DNA of 64,000 nt from Kitasatospora sp. MAA19. Lineage in GTDB: Bacteria; Actinomycetota; Actinomycetes; Streptomycetales; Streptomycetaceae. Numbering within the stretch: position 1 is the stretch's first letter; each line of letters begins with the position of its first letter. The DNA is taken from contig NZ_JARXYZ010000034.1 of the NCBI RefSeq assembly GCF_029894125.1, forward strand, positions 1 through 64,000. Direction: 5' to 3'. A model generated the notes under the pieces. The model was not told the DNA's origin, did no database searches, and saw only the letters and a program-made list of their open reading frames with translations. This document shows positions 36,075 to 44,840 of this stretch, piece after piece. Both the position numbers and the translations under genes were made by a program.

Positions 36075-36100
36075 CCTGCGGCATCACCAGGTTCTAGGTT
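36071..36100 (+). promoter_or_regulatory. Promoter with dyad in the spacer (MerR-like)
   Basis: TTGACC (36071-36076), 18-bp spacer, TAGGTT (36095-36100). Inside the spacer is the dyad ACCTG-N9-CAGGT (36074-36078 and 36088-36092). A long spacer with a central dyad is the architecture of MerR-family-activated promoters. It overlaps the stop codon of the kinase gene and would give a leader of about 300 nt for the AAA+ gene. Confidence 0.4.
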
Positions 36101-36408
36101 CTCATCAGCTGCCGGAACGGGATGTTCCGGCCGCCTCGGACCCGGCGTCCCCGACTTGTTCCCCCGTGAGCCGGGGGCGCCGTCCGGTCCCTTTCCGAAT
36201 CACGCTCCCCCACCGCCGATCCGGGCCGTCACCCGCTCAACGACCGCTCGCACGATCGCATTTGACTCCGTGCGGCACCCTTCCGGATCAGCGCCACGCC
36301 GGTACGATTCCTCGCAGGCGCATATGCGCCCGGGGGCTTCCGACCACCGGCCCGGCTGCACGCAGGCAACCCGCCACCGAGCCCCGGGCCAAGCCGCGGG
36401 GGGCGTGA
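36075..36408. other. 334-bp leader region of the AAA+ gene
   Basis: Besides the promoter at 36071-36100 it has an 8-bp hairpin (GCCGGAAC at 36111-36118, GTTCCGGC at 36124-36131) that could end transcription of the kinase gene or form a leader structure. An AT-richer segment lies at about 36240-36330. No gene is supported. Confidence 0.5.
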
Positions 36409-38496
36409 GTGACGACGGTGGACAGTTCCGACAGCAACGCGGGCGGCCCGGACCGGCTCGCCGACCGCGCGTGGCAACGTGCCATGGACGCCTACACGGC
36501 GGGCGCGTACGCCCGTGCCGAGGAGGAGTTCCGCGCGGCCGTCCGCCTGGACCCGGGCATGGCCGACGCCTGGCTCGGCCTGCACGCGCTGCGCAGCGAC
36601 ACCTCGGCGGCGCTGCTGGCCATGTACCGCAACCAGAAACGGTTCGGTGAGCAACGGCACCGGCACCGACGGCCGCTCAGCTCCTGGTACTGGCTGGGCT
36701 GGTGGGTGCAGCCCGTCCTGGAGGACGCCCGCGACCTCGCGTTGGCGCACGCCTCGCACTGGTTGGACGGCCGCCACCTGGCCGAGTTGGACCGGGCGCT
36801 GGAACAGTGCCCGGCGCCCAGCGAGGACCCGTCCGCCCAGTTCCTGTACGCCTGCCGGTCCTATCTGCTCAAGGACTGGGAGCAGTTGATCCGGGACACC
36901 GACCGGTTACTGGACGACCCGCTGCTGGGCATCGAGGCCGGGCTGTTCGCCGGCATGGCACGCGTCCGGCTGGACATGTGCGCCCAGGCGCAGGCGCCGC
37001 TGGCCGCCTCGCTGGCCCGCTGCCGCTCCGAGCAGCCGCAGCGCAAGGAACTGCGGTACTGGCTGGCCCGGGCGTACGAGGGGGCCGGGCGCAGTGCGGC
37101 CGCGCTGCCGCTCTACCGGGCGGTGCACCGGGCCGATCCGGTGTTCATGGACACCGCGGCGCGGCTGGCCGCGATCACGGCGGAGGACGCCCTGGCGGAC
37201 GACCTGCCCGACGGCCTGTCGGACGGCTTGTCGGGCGGCCTGTCGAGCGGTCTGTCGAGCGGCGGTTCGCCGGCGGGCGGTCGGTCGGCCGGGATCGAGG
37301 ACGTCGAGCCGGACGAGGCCGACCTCCAGGACGAGGCCGGGTACCCCGCGACGGGCGGGTTCGGCGACGGGGCGTCCGGGTTCACCGGCGGGCCCGGGTA
37401 CGCCGAGGAGGCCGGGTTCACCGAGGGACCGGGATTCGCGGACGCGCCCGGGTACGCGGACGGGCCCGGGTTCGCCGCGGGGCCGGGCCAGGGCGTCCCC
37501 CCGGCTCCGGACCCCGCACCGCAGGCGGCCGGCGAGCGATCGGGTGCACCGGGCGGCTCCGCCGCACCGGCGCCGCTGCCCGTCCGCGCCGAGGCCCAGC
37601 CCCGTACCGTCCCCGGGCCGGCCGCCCAACCGGTCGACGACGAGCGCGAGTTGGACGCCGCGCTGGCGGAGCTCTCACTGATGGTGGGCCTGGAGCCGGT
37701 CAAGCGCCAGGTGCGGGCGCTGTCGGCACAGCTGCGGATGTCCAGGCTTCGGGCCGCGCAGGGCCTGCCCGTCCAGCCCCCCAAACGCCACTTCGTCTTC
37801 TCCGGCCCCTCCGGCACCGGGAAGACCACCGTGGCACGGATCCTCGGACGCGTCTTCCACGCCCTCGGGCTACTCTCCGGAGACCACCTGGTCGAGGCCC
37901 AACGAGCCGACCTGGTTGGCGAGTTCCTCGGCCAGACCGCGGTCAAGGCGAACGAGTTGATCGACTCCGCGCTGGACGGCGTGCTGTTCATCGACGAGGC
38001 GTACAGCCTCTCCAACTCCGGCTACACCAAGGGCGACGCCTACGGCGACGAGGCGCTCCAGGTGCTGCTGAAGCGCGCCGAGGACAACCGCGACCGCCTG
38101 GTGGTGATCCTGGCCGGCTACCCCGAGGGCATGAACCGGCTGCTCGCCACCAACCCCGGCCTCAACTCCCGCTTCACCACCCGGGTCGACTTCCCCAGCT
38201 ACCGCCCGAACGAGCTGACCGCGATCGGCGCCGCGCTGGCCGGCCGGGACGGCGACGGCTGGGACGAGGACGCGGCCGAGGAGCTGGCCAGCATCTGCAC
38301 CCACGTGGTCCGCGAGGGCTGGATCGACGAGCTGGGGAACGGCCGGTTCATCCGCACCCTGTACGAGAAGTCCTGCGCCTACCGGGACCTGCGGCTCTCC
38401 CTGCTGCGCGAGCCGCCGGGCCGGGAGGACCTGGCGACCCTGCGCCTGCCCGACCTCGTCCAGGCCTACGGGGAGCTGATCGACGGCCGCGGCTGA
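36409..38496 (+). CDS. Orphan EccA/CbbX-type AAA+ ATPase with TPR-like N-terminus
   Basis: A 695-residue protein. Residues about 10-260 are helical pairs of TPR type (RAWQRAMDAYTAGAYARAEEEFRAA and later WLARAYEGAGRSAAALPLYRAV). Residues 265-420 form a Gly/Pro/Asp-rich linker with repeated GF/GY units. Residues about 430-690 are an AAA+ module like EccA of type VII secretion, SpoVK and CbbX. Walker A is GPSGTGKTT at 466-474, Walker B VLFIDEA at 525-531, and SRF near LNSRFTTRVDF is the arginine-finger region. It probably remodels a protein complex. No ESX genes (eccC, esxA) are near, so its partner is unknown. GTG at 36409. Confidence 0.85.
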   Translation: MTTVDSSDSNAGGPDRLADRAWQRAMDAYTAGAYARAEEEFRAAVRLDPGMADAWLGLHALRSDTSAALLAMYRNQKRFGEQRHRHRRPLSSWYWLGWWVQPVLEDARDLALAHASHWLDGRHLAELDRALEQCPAPSEDPSAQFLYACRSYLLKDWEQLIRDTDRLLDDPLLGIEAGLFAGMARVRLDMCAQAQAPLAASLARCRSEQPQRKELRYWLARAYEGAGRSAAALPLYRAVHRADPVFMDTAARLAAITAEDALADDLPDGLSDGLSGGLSSGLSSGGSPAGGRSAGIEDVEPDEADLQDEAGYPATGGFGDGASGFTGGPGYAEEAGFTEGPGFADAPGYADGPGFAAGPGQGVPPAPDPAPQAAGERSGAPGGSAAPAPLPVRAEAQPRTVPGPAAQPVDDERELDAALAELSLMVGLEPVKRQVRALSAQLRMSRLRAAQGLPVQPPKRHFVFSGPSGTGKTTVARILGRVFHALGLLSGDHLVEAQRADLVGEFLGQTAVKANELIDSALDGVLFIDEAYSLSNSGYTKGDAYGDEALQVLLKRAEDNRDRLVVILAGYPEGMNRLLATNPGLNSRFTTRVDFPSYRPNELTAIGAALAGRDGDGWDEDAAEELASICTHVVREGWIDELGNGRFIRTLYEKSCAYRDLRLSLLREPPGREDLATLRLPDLVQAYGELIDGRG

Positions 38497-38592
38497 GACC
38501 GGCTCCCCTGGGCGGGTCCGGCCACTTCCGCCGGGCGCGCGAGGCCGGAGCACGCTGATCCACCGCGAATCGTCGGACACGCCCTCGCACGC

Positions 38593-39579
38593 TCACCCTC
38601 GGAGCAGCTTCGCCTCGCGCTCGGGGTCGAGCCCGACGTTCGGTCGGTCGGCGCGCTGCGGGGCGCCGCCGCCGATCGACTGCAGCCAGGCCCAGGTGTC
38701 CTCGACCGTCTCGGCCACCGGCCGGCAGCGCAGCCCGGCGCCGACCGCCCGGGCCACGGACGCGCCGTGCAGGAAGTCGTACAGCTCGCCGGGCGCCAGC
38801 CAGATCGGCAGCTCCGTCCACGGCTCGACGCCGGCCGCCAGGATGCGCTCGGGGTCGGTCCAGCGCAGGTCGGCGTCCGAGCCGGTGCCCCGCACACAGG
38901 CCTCCAGCAGTTCGCCCATCGTGGTGTGGCCCGCCGGGCTGACCACGTTGTACGGGCCGCCGAGCCGAGCCGCCACCGCGTCCAGGGTCCAGATCGCCAG
39001 GTCGCGGGCGTCGATGTACTGCAGCGGCAGGTCACGCGGGCCGGGGGCGAGCACCGGGCCGCCGCGGGCGATCCGGTTCAGCCACCAGGGCAGCCGGCCG
39101 ATGTTCTCGTACGGGCCGAGGATCAGCCCGGCCCGGACGAGCAGGGCGCGCCCGCCGAACTCCGCCTCCAGCGCCAGCTCGGCACCGCGCTTGGCCTCCG
39201 CGTAGGGCACCTCGCCCTCGGCGTCCGGGGACGACGCGACCACCGGCGCCGACTCGTCCGCCCCGCCGACCAGCGGGTAGTCGTACACCGACCGGCTGGA
39301 GACGTACGCGTAGTGGCCGACCCGGCCGTTGAGCAGCCGGGCGCTGTCGCGCACCGCCGCCGGGGCCCAGGACCAGGTGTCCACCACCGCGTCCCACTCC
39401 CCCGTCGCCAGCGCCGCGAGCCCGCCCTCGGCGGTGCGGTCGCCCGACAGCACGGTCACGCCCTCGGGCGCGGGCTGCGTGCCGCGGTTGAGGGCCGTCA
39501 CCTCCCATCCCCTGGCCAGCGCCTCCTCGGCGACGGCCCGTCCGACGAAATTCGTTCCACCCAGCAGGAGAAGCCTCAT
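38593..39579 (-). CDS. NAD-dependent epimerase/dehydratase family protein
   Basis: A 328-residue extended short-chain dehydrogenase. The N-terminal MRLLLLGGTNFVGRAVAEEA carries the GxxxxGR nucleotide-binding loop. The catalytic pair YxxxK is PYAEAKRGAEL, with Ser in YVSSRSVYDY. It belongs to the atypical group that includes reductases and chloroplast-type RNA-binding homologs; the substrate is not clear. ATG at 39579. Its AGGGTGG ribosome-binding region is part of an 8-bp hairpin (39585-39604), which might restrain translation. Convergent with the AAA+ gene. Confidence 0.85.
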   Translation of the reverse strand: MRLLLLGGTNFVGRAVAEEALARGWEVTALNRGTQPAPEGVTVLSGDRTAEGGLAALATGEWDAVVDTWSWAPAAVRDSARLLNGRVGHYAYVSSRSVYDYPLVGGADESAPVVASSPDAEGEVPYAEAKRGAELALEAEFGGRALLVRAGLILGPYENIGRLPWWLNRIARGGPVLAPGPRDLPLQYIDARDLAIWTLDAVAARLGGPYNVVSPAGHTTMGELLEACVRGTGSDADLRWTDPERILAAGVEPWTELPIWLAPGELYDFLHGASVARAVGAGLRCRPVAETVEDTWAWLQSIGGGAPQRADRPNVGLDPEREAKLLRG

Positions 39580-39677
39580 GCCGACCACCCTGCGCCCAGG
39601 GTGGCCGGCATGGGAAGAGCTGAACGCTCAGGGCGGAATCGCCCGCAGCGGACACGCCGTCAGCGGAACGGGGAACC

Positions 39678-40724
39678 TCAGCCGGCGGACCGGTGGTCGG
39701 GGTCGTGCATCTCGCCGACCAGCTCCTCCAGCACGTCCTCCAGCATGACCACGCCGAGCGTGCGCCCGTCCTGGTCCAGCACGGCGGCCAGGTGGCAGGT
39801 CGCGCGACGCATCGCGCCGAGCGCGTCGTCCAGCGGGAGGCTGCCGCGCAGCACCGTGATCGGGCGCCACAGCCGGGCCGGGACGGGCGCGGACGGGTCC
39901 TCCACGTCGAGGACGTCCTTGAGGTGCAGGTACCCCAGGTAGCCGTGGCCGGCCGGGTCGCCGTCGGTGACCGGGAAGCGCGAGAAGCCGGTGCGCAGGG
40001 CGAGCTCCTCGACCTCTGCGGCGGTCACCTTGGTGTCCACGGTGACCAGTTGCTCGGGCTTGAGCAGCACCTCGGTGACCGGTCGGTGGCCCAGCTCCAG
40101 GGCGTCCTCCAGGCGCTCCTGGCGGCCCTCGTCGAGCAGGCCGGCGTCCCGGGAGTCGACCAGCAGGTACATCAGCTGCTCGGTGGTGAACACCGACTCG
40201 ACCTCGTCCTTGGGCTCGACCCGGAAGAGCTTCAGCACACCGTTGGCGAACGCGTTCAGCACCCGGATCACCGGGGCCAGCCAGCGGGCCAGCCGGTCCA
40301 GCGGCGGGCCGAGCCAGAGCGCGGCCTTCTCCGGGCCGGCCATGGCCATGTTCTTCGGCACCATCTCGCCGATCACCATGTGCAGGAAGACCACGACGGC
40401 CAGCGAGATCCCGTACGAGAGCGGGTGCATCAGACCGGACGGGATGCCGATCGCGTGGAACGGGCCCTCCAGCAGGCTCGCGATGGTCGGCTCGGCGAGG
40501 GCGCCGAGGCCCAGCGAGCAGACGGTGATGCCGAGCTGGGCGGCGGCCAGCATCGCGGAGACGTTGGACAGCGCGTGCAGCACGGTGCGGGCGCGCTTGT
40601 GGCCGGCCTCGGCGAGCGGTTCGACCTGGCTGCGGCGCACCGAGACGACGGCGAACTCGGCGCCGACGAAGAAGGCGTTCCCGAGCAGCAGCAGGACGGC
40701 GACGGCCAGTTGGAGCGCGGTCAT
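39678..40724 (-). CDS. CNNM/CorC-type membrane protein (hemolysin family)
   Basis: A 348-residue protein with a CNNM (DUF21) transmembrane domain (about 1-190, helices near 3-25, 60-82, 95-120, 130-150) and two CBS domains (about 205-330). It belongs to the CorB/CorC/CNNM group implicated in Mg2+ or Co2+ efflux and homeostasis; the name hemolysin is historical. It lacks the C-terminal CorC_HlyC domain that its neighbour possesses. The ATG at 40724 overlaps the stop codon of the upstream paralog (ATGA), so the two are translationally coupled and may form a heterodimer. Confidence 0.9.
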   Translation of the reverse strand: MTALQLAVAVLLLLGNAFFVGAEFAVVSVRRSQVEPLAEAGHKRARTVLHALSNVSAMLAAAQLGITVCSLGLGALAEPTIASLLEGPFHAIGIPSGLMHPLSYGISLAVVVFLHMVIGEMVPKNMAMAGPEKAALWLGPPLDRLARWLAPVIRVLNAFANGVLKLFRVEPKDEVESVFTTEQLMYLLVDSRDAGLLDEGRQERLEDALELGHRPVTEVLLKPEQLVTVDTKVTAAEVEELALRTGFSRFPVTDGDPAGHGYLGYLHLKDVLDVEDPSAPVPARLWRPITVLRGSLPLDDALGAMRRATCHLAAVLDQDGRTLGVVMLEDVLEELVGEMHDPDHRSAG

Positions 40725-42064
40725 CGGGCGTCCTCCTGGCTCTCACCGAAGGAGGCCGGTGCGCTGGTGCGCTCGACCCGGACCTGGCTGGTGCGGTGCC
40801 GGTCGACACCCGTGACGGTGAGGCGCCAACCGGGCAGCTCGGCCTGTTCGCCGACCTCGGGCAGCTTGCCGAGCAGGTCGGAGACCAGGCCGGCCAGCGT
40901 CTCGTACGGGCCGTCCGGGGCGTTCAGGCCGATGGCCTCCAGCTGGTCGATCCGGGCGCGGCCGTCGGCCTCCCAGGCCGGCAGGCCGTTCAGCGGGGGC
41001 AGCGACAGCAGCTCGGGGCGGTCGGCGGGGTCGTGCTCGTCCTGCACCTCGCCGACGATCTCCTCGACGATGTCCTCGACCGTGACGACGCCGGCGGTGC
41101 CGCCGTACTCGTCGACCACGATGGCCATCGGCTGGAGGCGGCGCAGCTGGTCGAGCAGCCGCTCGGCGGGCAGGGTCTCGGGCACCAGCAGCGGCGGCGA
41201 CGAGAGCCCGCCCACCCGGACCAGGCCGCGGCGGGCGGCCGGGACGGCGAGGGCGTCCTTGAGGGTCACGATGCCGGTGACCTCGTCCAGGCTGTCGGTG
41301 TAGACCGGGAAGCGGGACAGGCCGGTGGCCCGGGTCAGGTTGACCACGTCGGAGGCGGTGGCGTCGATCTGGAGGGCGGCCACGTCGATCCGCGGGGTCA
41401 TCACGGACTCGGCGGTCAGCTCGCTCAGGCCCAGGGTGCGGACGAACAGGGTCGCCGACTCCTCGTCTATCGCGCCGGCCTTGGCCGAGTGGCGGGCCAG
41501 CGCGACCAGCTCGGCCGGGGTGCGGGCGTGTCCCAGCTCCTCCTGCGGCTCGACGCCGAAGGCGCGGACCGTCCGGTCGGCAGCCCCGTTCAGGAAGCTG
41601 ATCAGCGGGCGGCAGACGAAGGAGAAGGCCATGTGCGGGGCGGCGACCGCGCGGGCCACCTGGAGCGGACGGGAGATCGCCCAGTTCTTCGGGACCAGCT
41701 CGCCGATCACCATCTGCACCACGGTGGCGAGCACCATGCCGACCACCACGGCGACGCCGCGGGCGGCCGAGGCGGGCACGCCGATACCGGTCATGACGGG
41801 GCTGAGCAGGGTGGACAGGGCCGGCTGGGCGAGCATGCCGACCACTAGCGAGGTGACGGTGATGCCGAGCTGGGCGCCGGACAGTTCGAACGAGAGGTGC
41901 CGCAGGGCGCGGGCGACGCGGCCGGACTTGGCGTCGCCGGTCGCGGCGGAACGTTCCACCGCCCCGCGTTCCACGGTCACGAAGGCGAACTCGGCGGCCA
42001 CGAACAGGCCGTTGGCGAGGATCAGCAGGAGGGCTGCGAGCAACAGCAGCCAGGCGGTGATCAC
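40721..42064 (-). CDS. CNNM/CorC-type membrane protein with CorC_HlyC domain
   Basis: A 447-residue paralog of the next gene. CNNM domain about 1-200 (LLLLAALLLILANGLFVAAEFAFVTVERGAVER; VIGELVPKNWAISRP), CBS pair about 215-335 (SVMTPRIDVAALQ, SRFPVYTDSLDEVTGIV, VDEYGGTAGVVTVEDIVEEIVGEVQDEHD) and a C-terminal CorC_HlyC domain (about 350-430). Probably Mg2+/divalent cation efflux. GTG at 42064. The ribosome-binding site GGAAGG is buried in the 3' arm of a 14-bp hairpin 4 nt from the start, and a longer structured leader lies upstream. Confidence 0.9.
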   Translation of the reverse strand: MITAWLLLLAALLLILANGLFVAAEFAFVTVERGAVERSAATGDAKSGRVARALRHLSFELSGAQLGITVTSLVVGMLAQPALSTLLSPVMTGIGVPASAARGVAVVVGMVLATVVQMVIGELVPKNWAISRPLQVARAVAAPHMAFSFVCRPLISFLNGAADRTVRAFGVEPQEELGHARTPAELVALARHSAKAGAIDEESATLFVRTLGLSELTAESVMTPRIDVAALQIDATASDVVNLTRATGLSRFPVYTDSLDEVTGIVTLKDALAVPAARRGLVRVGGLSSPPLLVPETLPAERLLDQLRRLQPMAIVVDEYGGTAGVVTVEDIVEEIVGEVQDEHDPADRPELLSLPPLNGLPAWEADGRARIDQLEAIGLNAPDGPYETLAGLVSDLLGKLPEVGEQAELPGWRLTVTGVDRHRTSQVRVERTSAPASFGESQEDAR

Positions 42065-42067
42065 AGT

Positions 42068-42186
42068 GCCGCCTGCCTTCCGCTGACAGGAAGGTGGGCG
42101 GCGCAGGTACTACCGGACGGATCGTCCATCGAGGGGGAGTGTCACTCCTCAGGTCGCTTTCGGGCAGGGCGGAAGCTTTGCCCTGC
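42068..42186 (-). promoter_or_regulatory. Structured 5' leader of the CNNM operon
   Basis: In the 273-bp gap upstream of the GTG at 42064 there are three elements. The first is a 14-bp hairpin with two G-U pairs (42068-42081 with 42089-42102) covering the ribosome-binding site. The second is the palindrome GGAGTGTCACTCC (42136-42148). The third is a 7-bp hairpin GCAGGGC/GCCCTGC (42164-42170 and 42180-42186) followed by T4 on the + strand. It does not match the M-box Mg2+ riboswitch core that I looked for. Confidence 0.55.
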
Positions 42187-42337
42187 TTTTACCAGCGTAG
42201 ACCATACCGGGACGATGGTAGGAGGAGTGTTCGGACCCGCCCGACCGAGGATTCCCAGGTCGGAGCGGGTCCGGGCGGACCTGGCTGGGCTCGGGCGGGC
42301 CTGGGTGGGCCTGGATGGGGTGGTGGCCGCCCGGGGT

Positions 42338-42778
42338 TCAGGCCTGGGCGTGGTGCTCGACCAGATCACGCAGGGCACGGGCGTCCGCGATCGCCTGGGC
42401 CTTGCCGACGCCGGACTGGATGCCGACCGCGGCGAGCGAGGTGCCGTCGGCCAGGTCGAGGGTGGCCCACGGGTCGCCCTGGCGGAAGTTGACCCGGACG
42501 ATCTCGGCCCAGGAGAGCCGGCGGCTGCGGACGAAGTTGACCACCGTCACGCCCTGCGCGTCGGCGCTCACCCGGGGACGGGCCAGCATCAGGCCCACGC
42601 ACGCGAACAGCACACCGCTGGCCGCCATCATGATCCGGTCGTTGAGCTGCCAGTTCTCCGGGAGCAGCACGGCCATCACGGCGAACAGCACCACCAGCAG
42701 CACGCAGACCGGCAGCAGCACGGCGCGGGTGCGGCGCGGCGCCCAGGTGACGGGGAACTCGACGGGCGGCGTGGACAC
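42338..42778 (-). CDS. PH-domain membrane protein
   Basis: A 146-residue protein with two TM helices (about 18-40 and 45-66) followed by a bacterial PH domain (VSADAQGVTVVNFVRSRRLSWAEIVRVNFRQGDPWATLDL). This gene follows hisG in many Streptomyces; its function is unknown. GTG at 42778 is chosen, with GGAG 8 nt upstream, because the preceding in-frame residues are low-complexity and not conserved. Last gene of the rib/his group and 209 bp after hisG. Confidence 0.8.
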   Translation of the reverse strand: MSTPPVEFPVTWAPRRTRAVLLPVCVLLVVLFAVMAVLLPENWQLNDRIMMAASGVLFACVGLMLARPRVSADAQGVTVVNFVRSRRLSWAEIVRVNFRQGDPWATLDLADGTSLAAVGIQSGVGKAQAIADARALRDLVEHHAQA

Positions 42779-42986
42779 GTGGGATCTCCGGTGGGGTGGT
42801 TCAGGGGAACGGTCGCTCCCGGGAAGGCTCGTTCCGGGAACGGCGGTCGTCGCGGACGGCGGTTCGGGGCGGGGCGCGGATCCGAGCGGGCGGATCCAGC
42901 AAAGGGCGGGGACGCCGACCGGCGTCCCCGCCCCATTCAACCGTTCCTTACCCGCATCGCGGCGGGCGCGGTCGCCGCCGCGCCGC

Positions 42987-43835
42987 TCAGAGGCGGCAGG
43001 CGTGGATGTTGGTGACCAGGATGGCCCGGGCGCCGATGCTCCACAGGTCGTCCATGATCTGCTGGGCCTCCTTGCGGAGCACCATCGAACGCACCGCCAC
43101 CCAGCCCTCGGTGTGCAGCGGGGAGACGGTCGGCGACTCCAGGCCGGGGGTGAGCGCCACGGCGGCGCCGACCTTCTCGGCCCGGATGTCGTAGTCCATC
43201 AGCACGTAGCGGCGGGCCACCAGCACGCCCTGGAGGCGGCGCAGGAACTGCTCCACGCGGGCGTCCTCGCCCGCGCCCTTGGGGCGGATCACCACGGCGT
43301 CCGAGATCAGGATCGGCTCGCCGAACACCTCCAGGCCGGCGTTGCGCAGGCTGGTGCCGGTCTCCACCACGTCGGCGATCACGTCGGCGACGCCCAGCTG
43401 CACCGCGGTCTCCACCGCGCCGTCCAGCTTGGTGACGGTCGCCTTCACGCCGTGGTCGGCGAGGTGCTGCTCGACCAGCCCGGTGTAGGAGGTGGCGATC
43501 CGCAGGCCCTCCAGGCCCTTGACGTCCTCGACGGCCACGCCTTCGGGGCGGGCGAAGCGGAAGGTCGACCCGGCGAAGCCGAGGGCGAGCACCTCCTCGG
43601 CGTTGGAGTGCGAGTCCAGCAGCAGGTCGCGACCGGTGATGCCGACGTCCAGGCGGCCGGAACCGACGTAGACGGCGATGTCGCGCGGGCGCAGGAAGAA
43701 GAACTCGACCTCGTTGTTCGGGTCGACGAGAACGAGCTCCTTGGGGTCCTTCCGTTGGCGGTAGCCGGCCTCATGGAGCATCTCCGCCGCGGGACCCGAG
43801 AGCGAACCCTTGTTGGGGACGGCGATGCGCAGCAT
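42987..43835 (-). CDS. hisG: ATP phosphoribosyltransferase
   Basis: A 282-residue long-form HisG, first enzyme of histidine biosynthesis (PRPP + ATP to phosphoribosyl-ATP). LRIAVPNKGSLSGPAAEMLHEAGY opens it. The periplasmic-binding-like catalytic core runs to about 205, with the PRPP-binding stretch ADVIADVVETGTSLRNAGL. A C-terminal ACT-like regulatory domain (about 210-282) makes it subject to histidine feedback. ATG at 43835. It follows hisE by 91 bp, a gap that contains CGGACCGGGTCT repeated twice. The pair hisE-hisG is conserved in actinomycetes. Confidence 0.95.
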   Translation of the reverse strand: MLRIAVPNKGSLSGPAAEMLHEAGYRQRKDPKELVLVDPNNEVEFFFLRPRDIAVYVGSGRLDVGITGRDLLLDSHSNAEEVLALGFAGSTFRFARPEGVAVEDVKGLEGLRIATSYTGLVEQHLADHGVKATVTKLDGAVETAVQLGVADVIADVVETGTSLRNAGLEVFGEPILISDAVVIRPKGAGEDARVEQFLRRLQGVLVARRYVLMDYDIRAEKVGAAVALTPGLESPTVSPLHTEGWVAVRSMVLRKEAQQIMDDLWSIGARAILVTNIHACRL

Positions 43836-43926
43836 GGGAGGTTGGTTCCTTACCTGTTGGGAGGGGTGTGCAGTTCGAACCGGGTGTCGGAGGTGCTTTG
43901 TCGGACCGGGTCTCTTCGGACCGGGT

Positions 43927-44199
43927 CTAGAGGTACTTGTAGACGTCGTCGAGCGTCAGCCCACGGGCGATCATCATCACCTGAACGTGGTACAGGAGCT
44001 GCGAGACCTCCTCGGCCGTCTGCTCGTCCGACTGGAACTCGGCGGCCATCCAGACCTCGGCGGCCTCCTCGACGACCTTCTTGCCGATCGCATGGACGCC
44101 CTGCTGGACGAGCTGCGCGGTACGGGAGGACGAGGGGTCGCCGGTGGCGGCCTTCTGCTGGAGCTCGGCGAAGAGCTCCTCGAATGTCTTCGAAGCCAT
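43927..44199 (-). CDS. hisE: Phosphoribosyl-ATP pyrophosphatase
   Basis: A 90-residue all-helical pyrophosphatase catalysing the second step of histidine biosynthesis. Signature [40 protein letters not shown], with the Mg-binding Glu/Asp cluster in EEAAE and EE-LLYH. In enteric bacteria it is fused to HisI; here it is separate, the actinomycete arrangement. ATG at 44199. Preceded by a strong hairpin after ribH that may partly isolate it from the rib genes. Confidence 0.95.
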   Translation of the reverse strand: MASKTFEELFAELQQKAATGDPSSSRTAQLVQQGVHAIGKKVVEEAAEVWMAAEFQSDEQTAEEVSQLLYHVQVMMIARGLTLDDVYKYL

Positions 44200-44244
44200 G
44201 ATGGACTCACCTTACGGCGTGCTGGGTCACGGGCGGTAAACGGT

Positions 44245-44284
44245 CCCGGACCGTGGACGGTCCGATGGACGTCCACGGTCCGGG
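44245..44284 (-). terminator. Intercistronic hairpin between ribH and hisE
   Basis: A 14-bp perfect stem (CCCGGACCGTGGAC at 44245-44258, complement at 44271-44284) and a 12-nt loop, 14 bp after the ribH stop. It should terminate or attenuate transcription from the rib operon, leaving hisE-hisG with its own promoter or a reduced share of read-through. Confidence 0.8.
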
Positions 44285-44298
44285 TCCGGACGGTCCGC

Positions 44299-44772
44299 TC
44301 AGAGCGCGGCGCGCAGCACCGCGGCGGTCGCGACGGCGGCGGTGACGGCCTCGTGGCCCTTGTCCTCGGCGGAGCCGGGCAGGCCGGCCCGGTCGATCGC
44401 CTGCTCCTCGTTGTCGCAGGTCAGCACACCGAAGCCGACCGGGACGCCGGTGTCGACGGTGACCTGGGTGAGGCCGGCGGTGGCCGCCTGGCAGACGTAG
44501 TCGAAGTGCGGGGTGCCGCCGCGGATCACCACGCCGAGGGCGACCACCGCGTCGTAGCCGTGGTCGGCGAGTCGCTTGGCGGCGACCGGCAGTTCGAAGG
44601 TGCCGGGGACGCGCAGCACGGTCGGCTCCGCGACGCCCAGTTCCTTGAGCGCGCGGTGGGCGCCGTCCAGCAGGCCGTTCATCACCTTGTCGTGCCACTG
44701 GGCGGCGACGACGGCGACCTTGAGGTCGGCGGCGCCGTCGATGGTCAGCTCAGGGGCTCCGTGGCCGCTCAT
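44299..44772 (-). CDS. ribH: 6,7-dimethyl-8-ribityllumazine synthase
   Basis: A 157-residue lumazine synthase that forms pentamers or 60-mer capsids and condenses the ribitylamino-pyrimidine with dihydroxybutanone phosphate. Signatures: [52 protein letters not shown] (catalytic His in PHFDYV) and [19 protein letters not shown] at 44772. 68 bp after ribBA, in the FMN-riboswitch-controlled group. Confidence 0.95.
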   Translation of the reverse strand: MSGHGAPELTIDGAADLKVAVVAAQWHDKVMNGLLDGAHRALKELGVAEPTVLRVPGTFELPVAAKRLADHGYDAVVALGVVIRGGTPHFDYVCQAATAGLTQVTVDTGVPVGFGVLTCDNEEQAIDRAGLPGSAEDKGHEAVTAAVATAAVLRAAL

Positions 44773-44840
44773 GTTCGTACTTCCTGTCCGTCGTGATGGG
44801 GGCGGGCGTGTTCAGGGGCCCGTGGAGGAGGGCGGTGTGG

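Noticed and set aside
42315-44201. 628-codon + strand frame over hisG and hisE
   Set aside because: Antisense to two highly conserved his genes.
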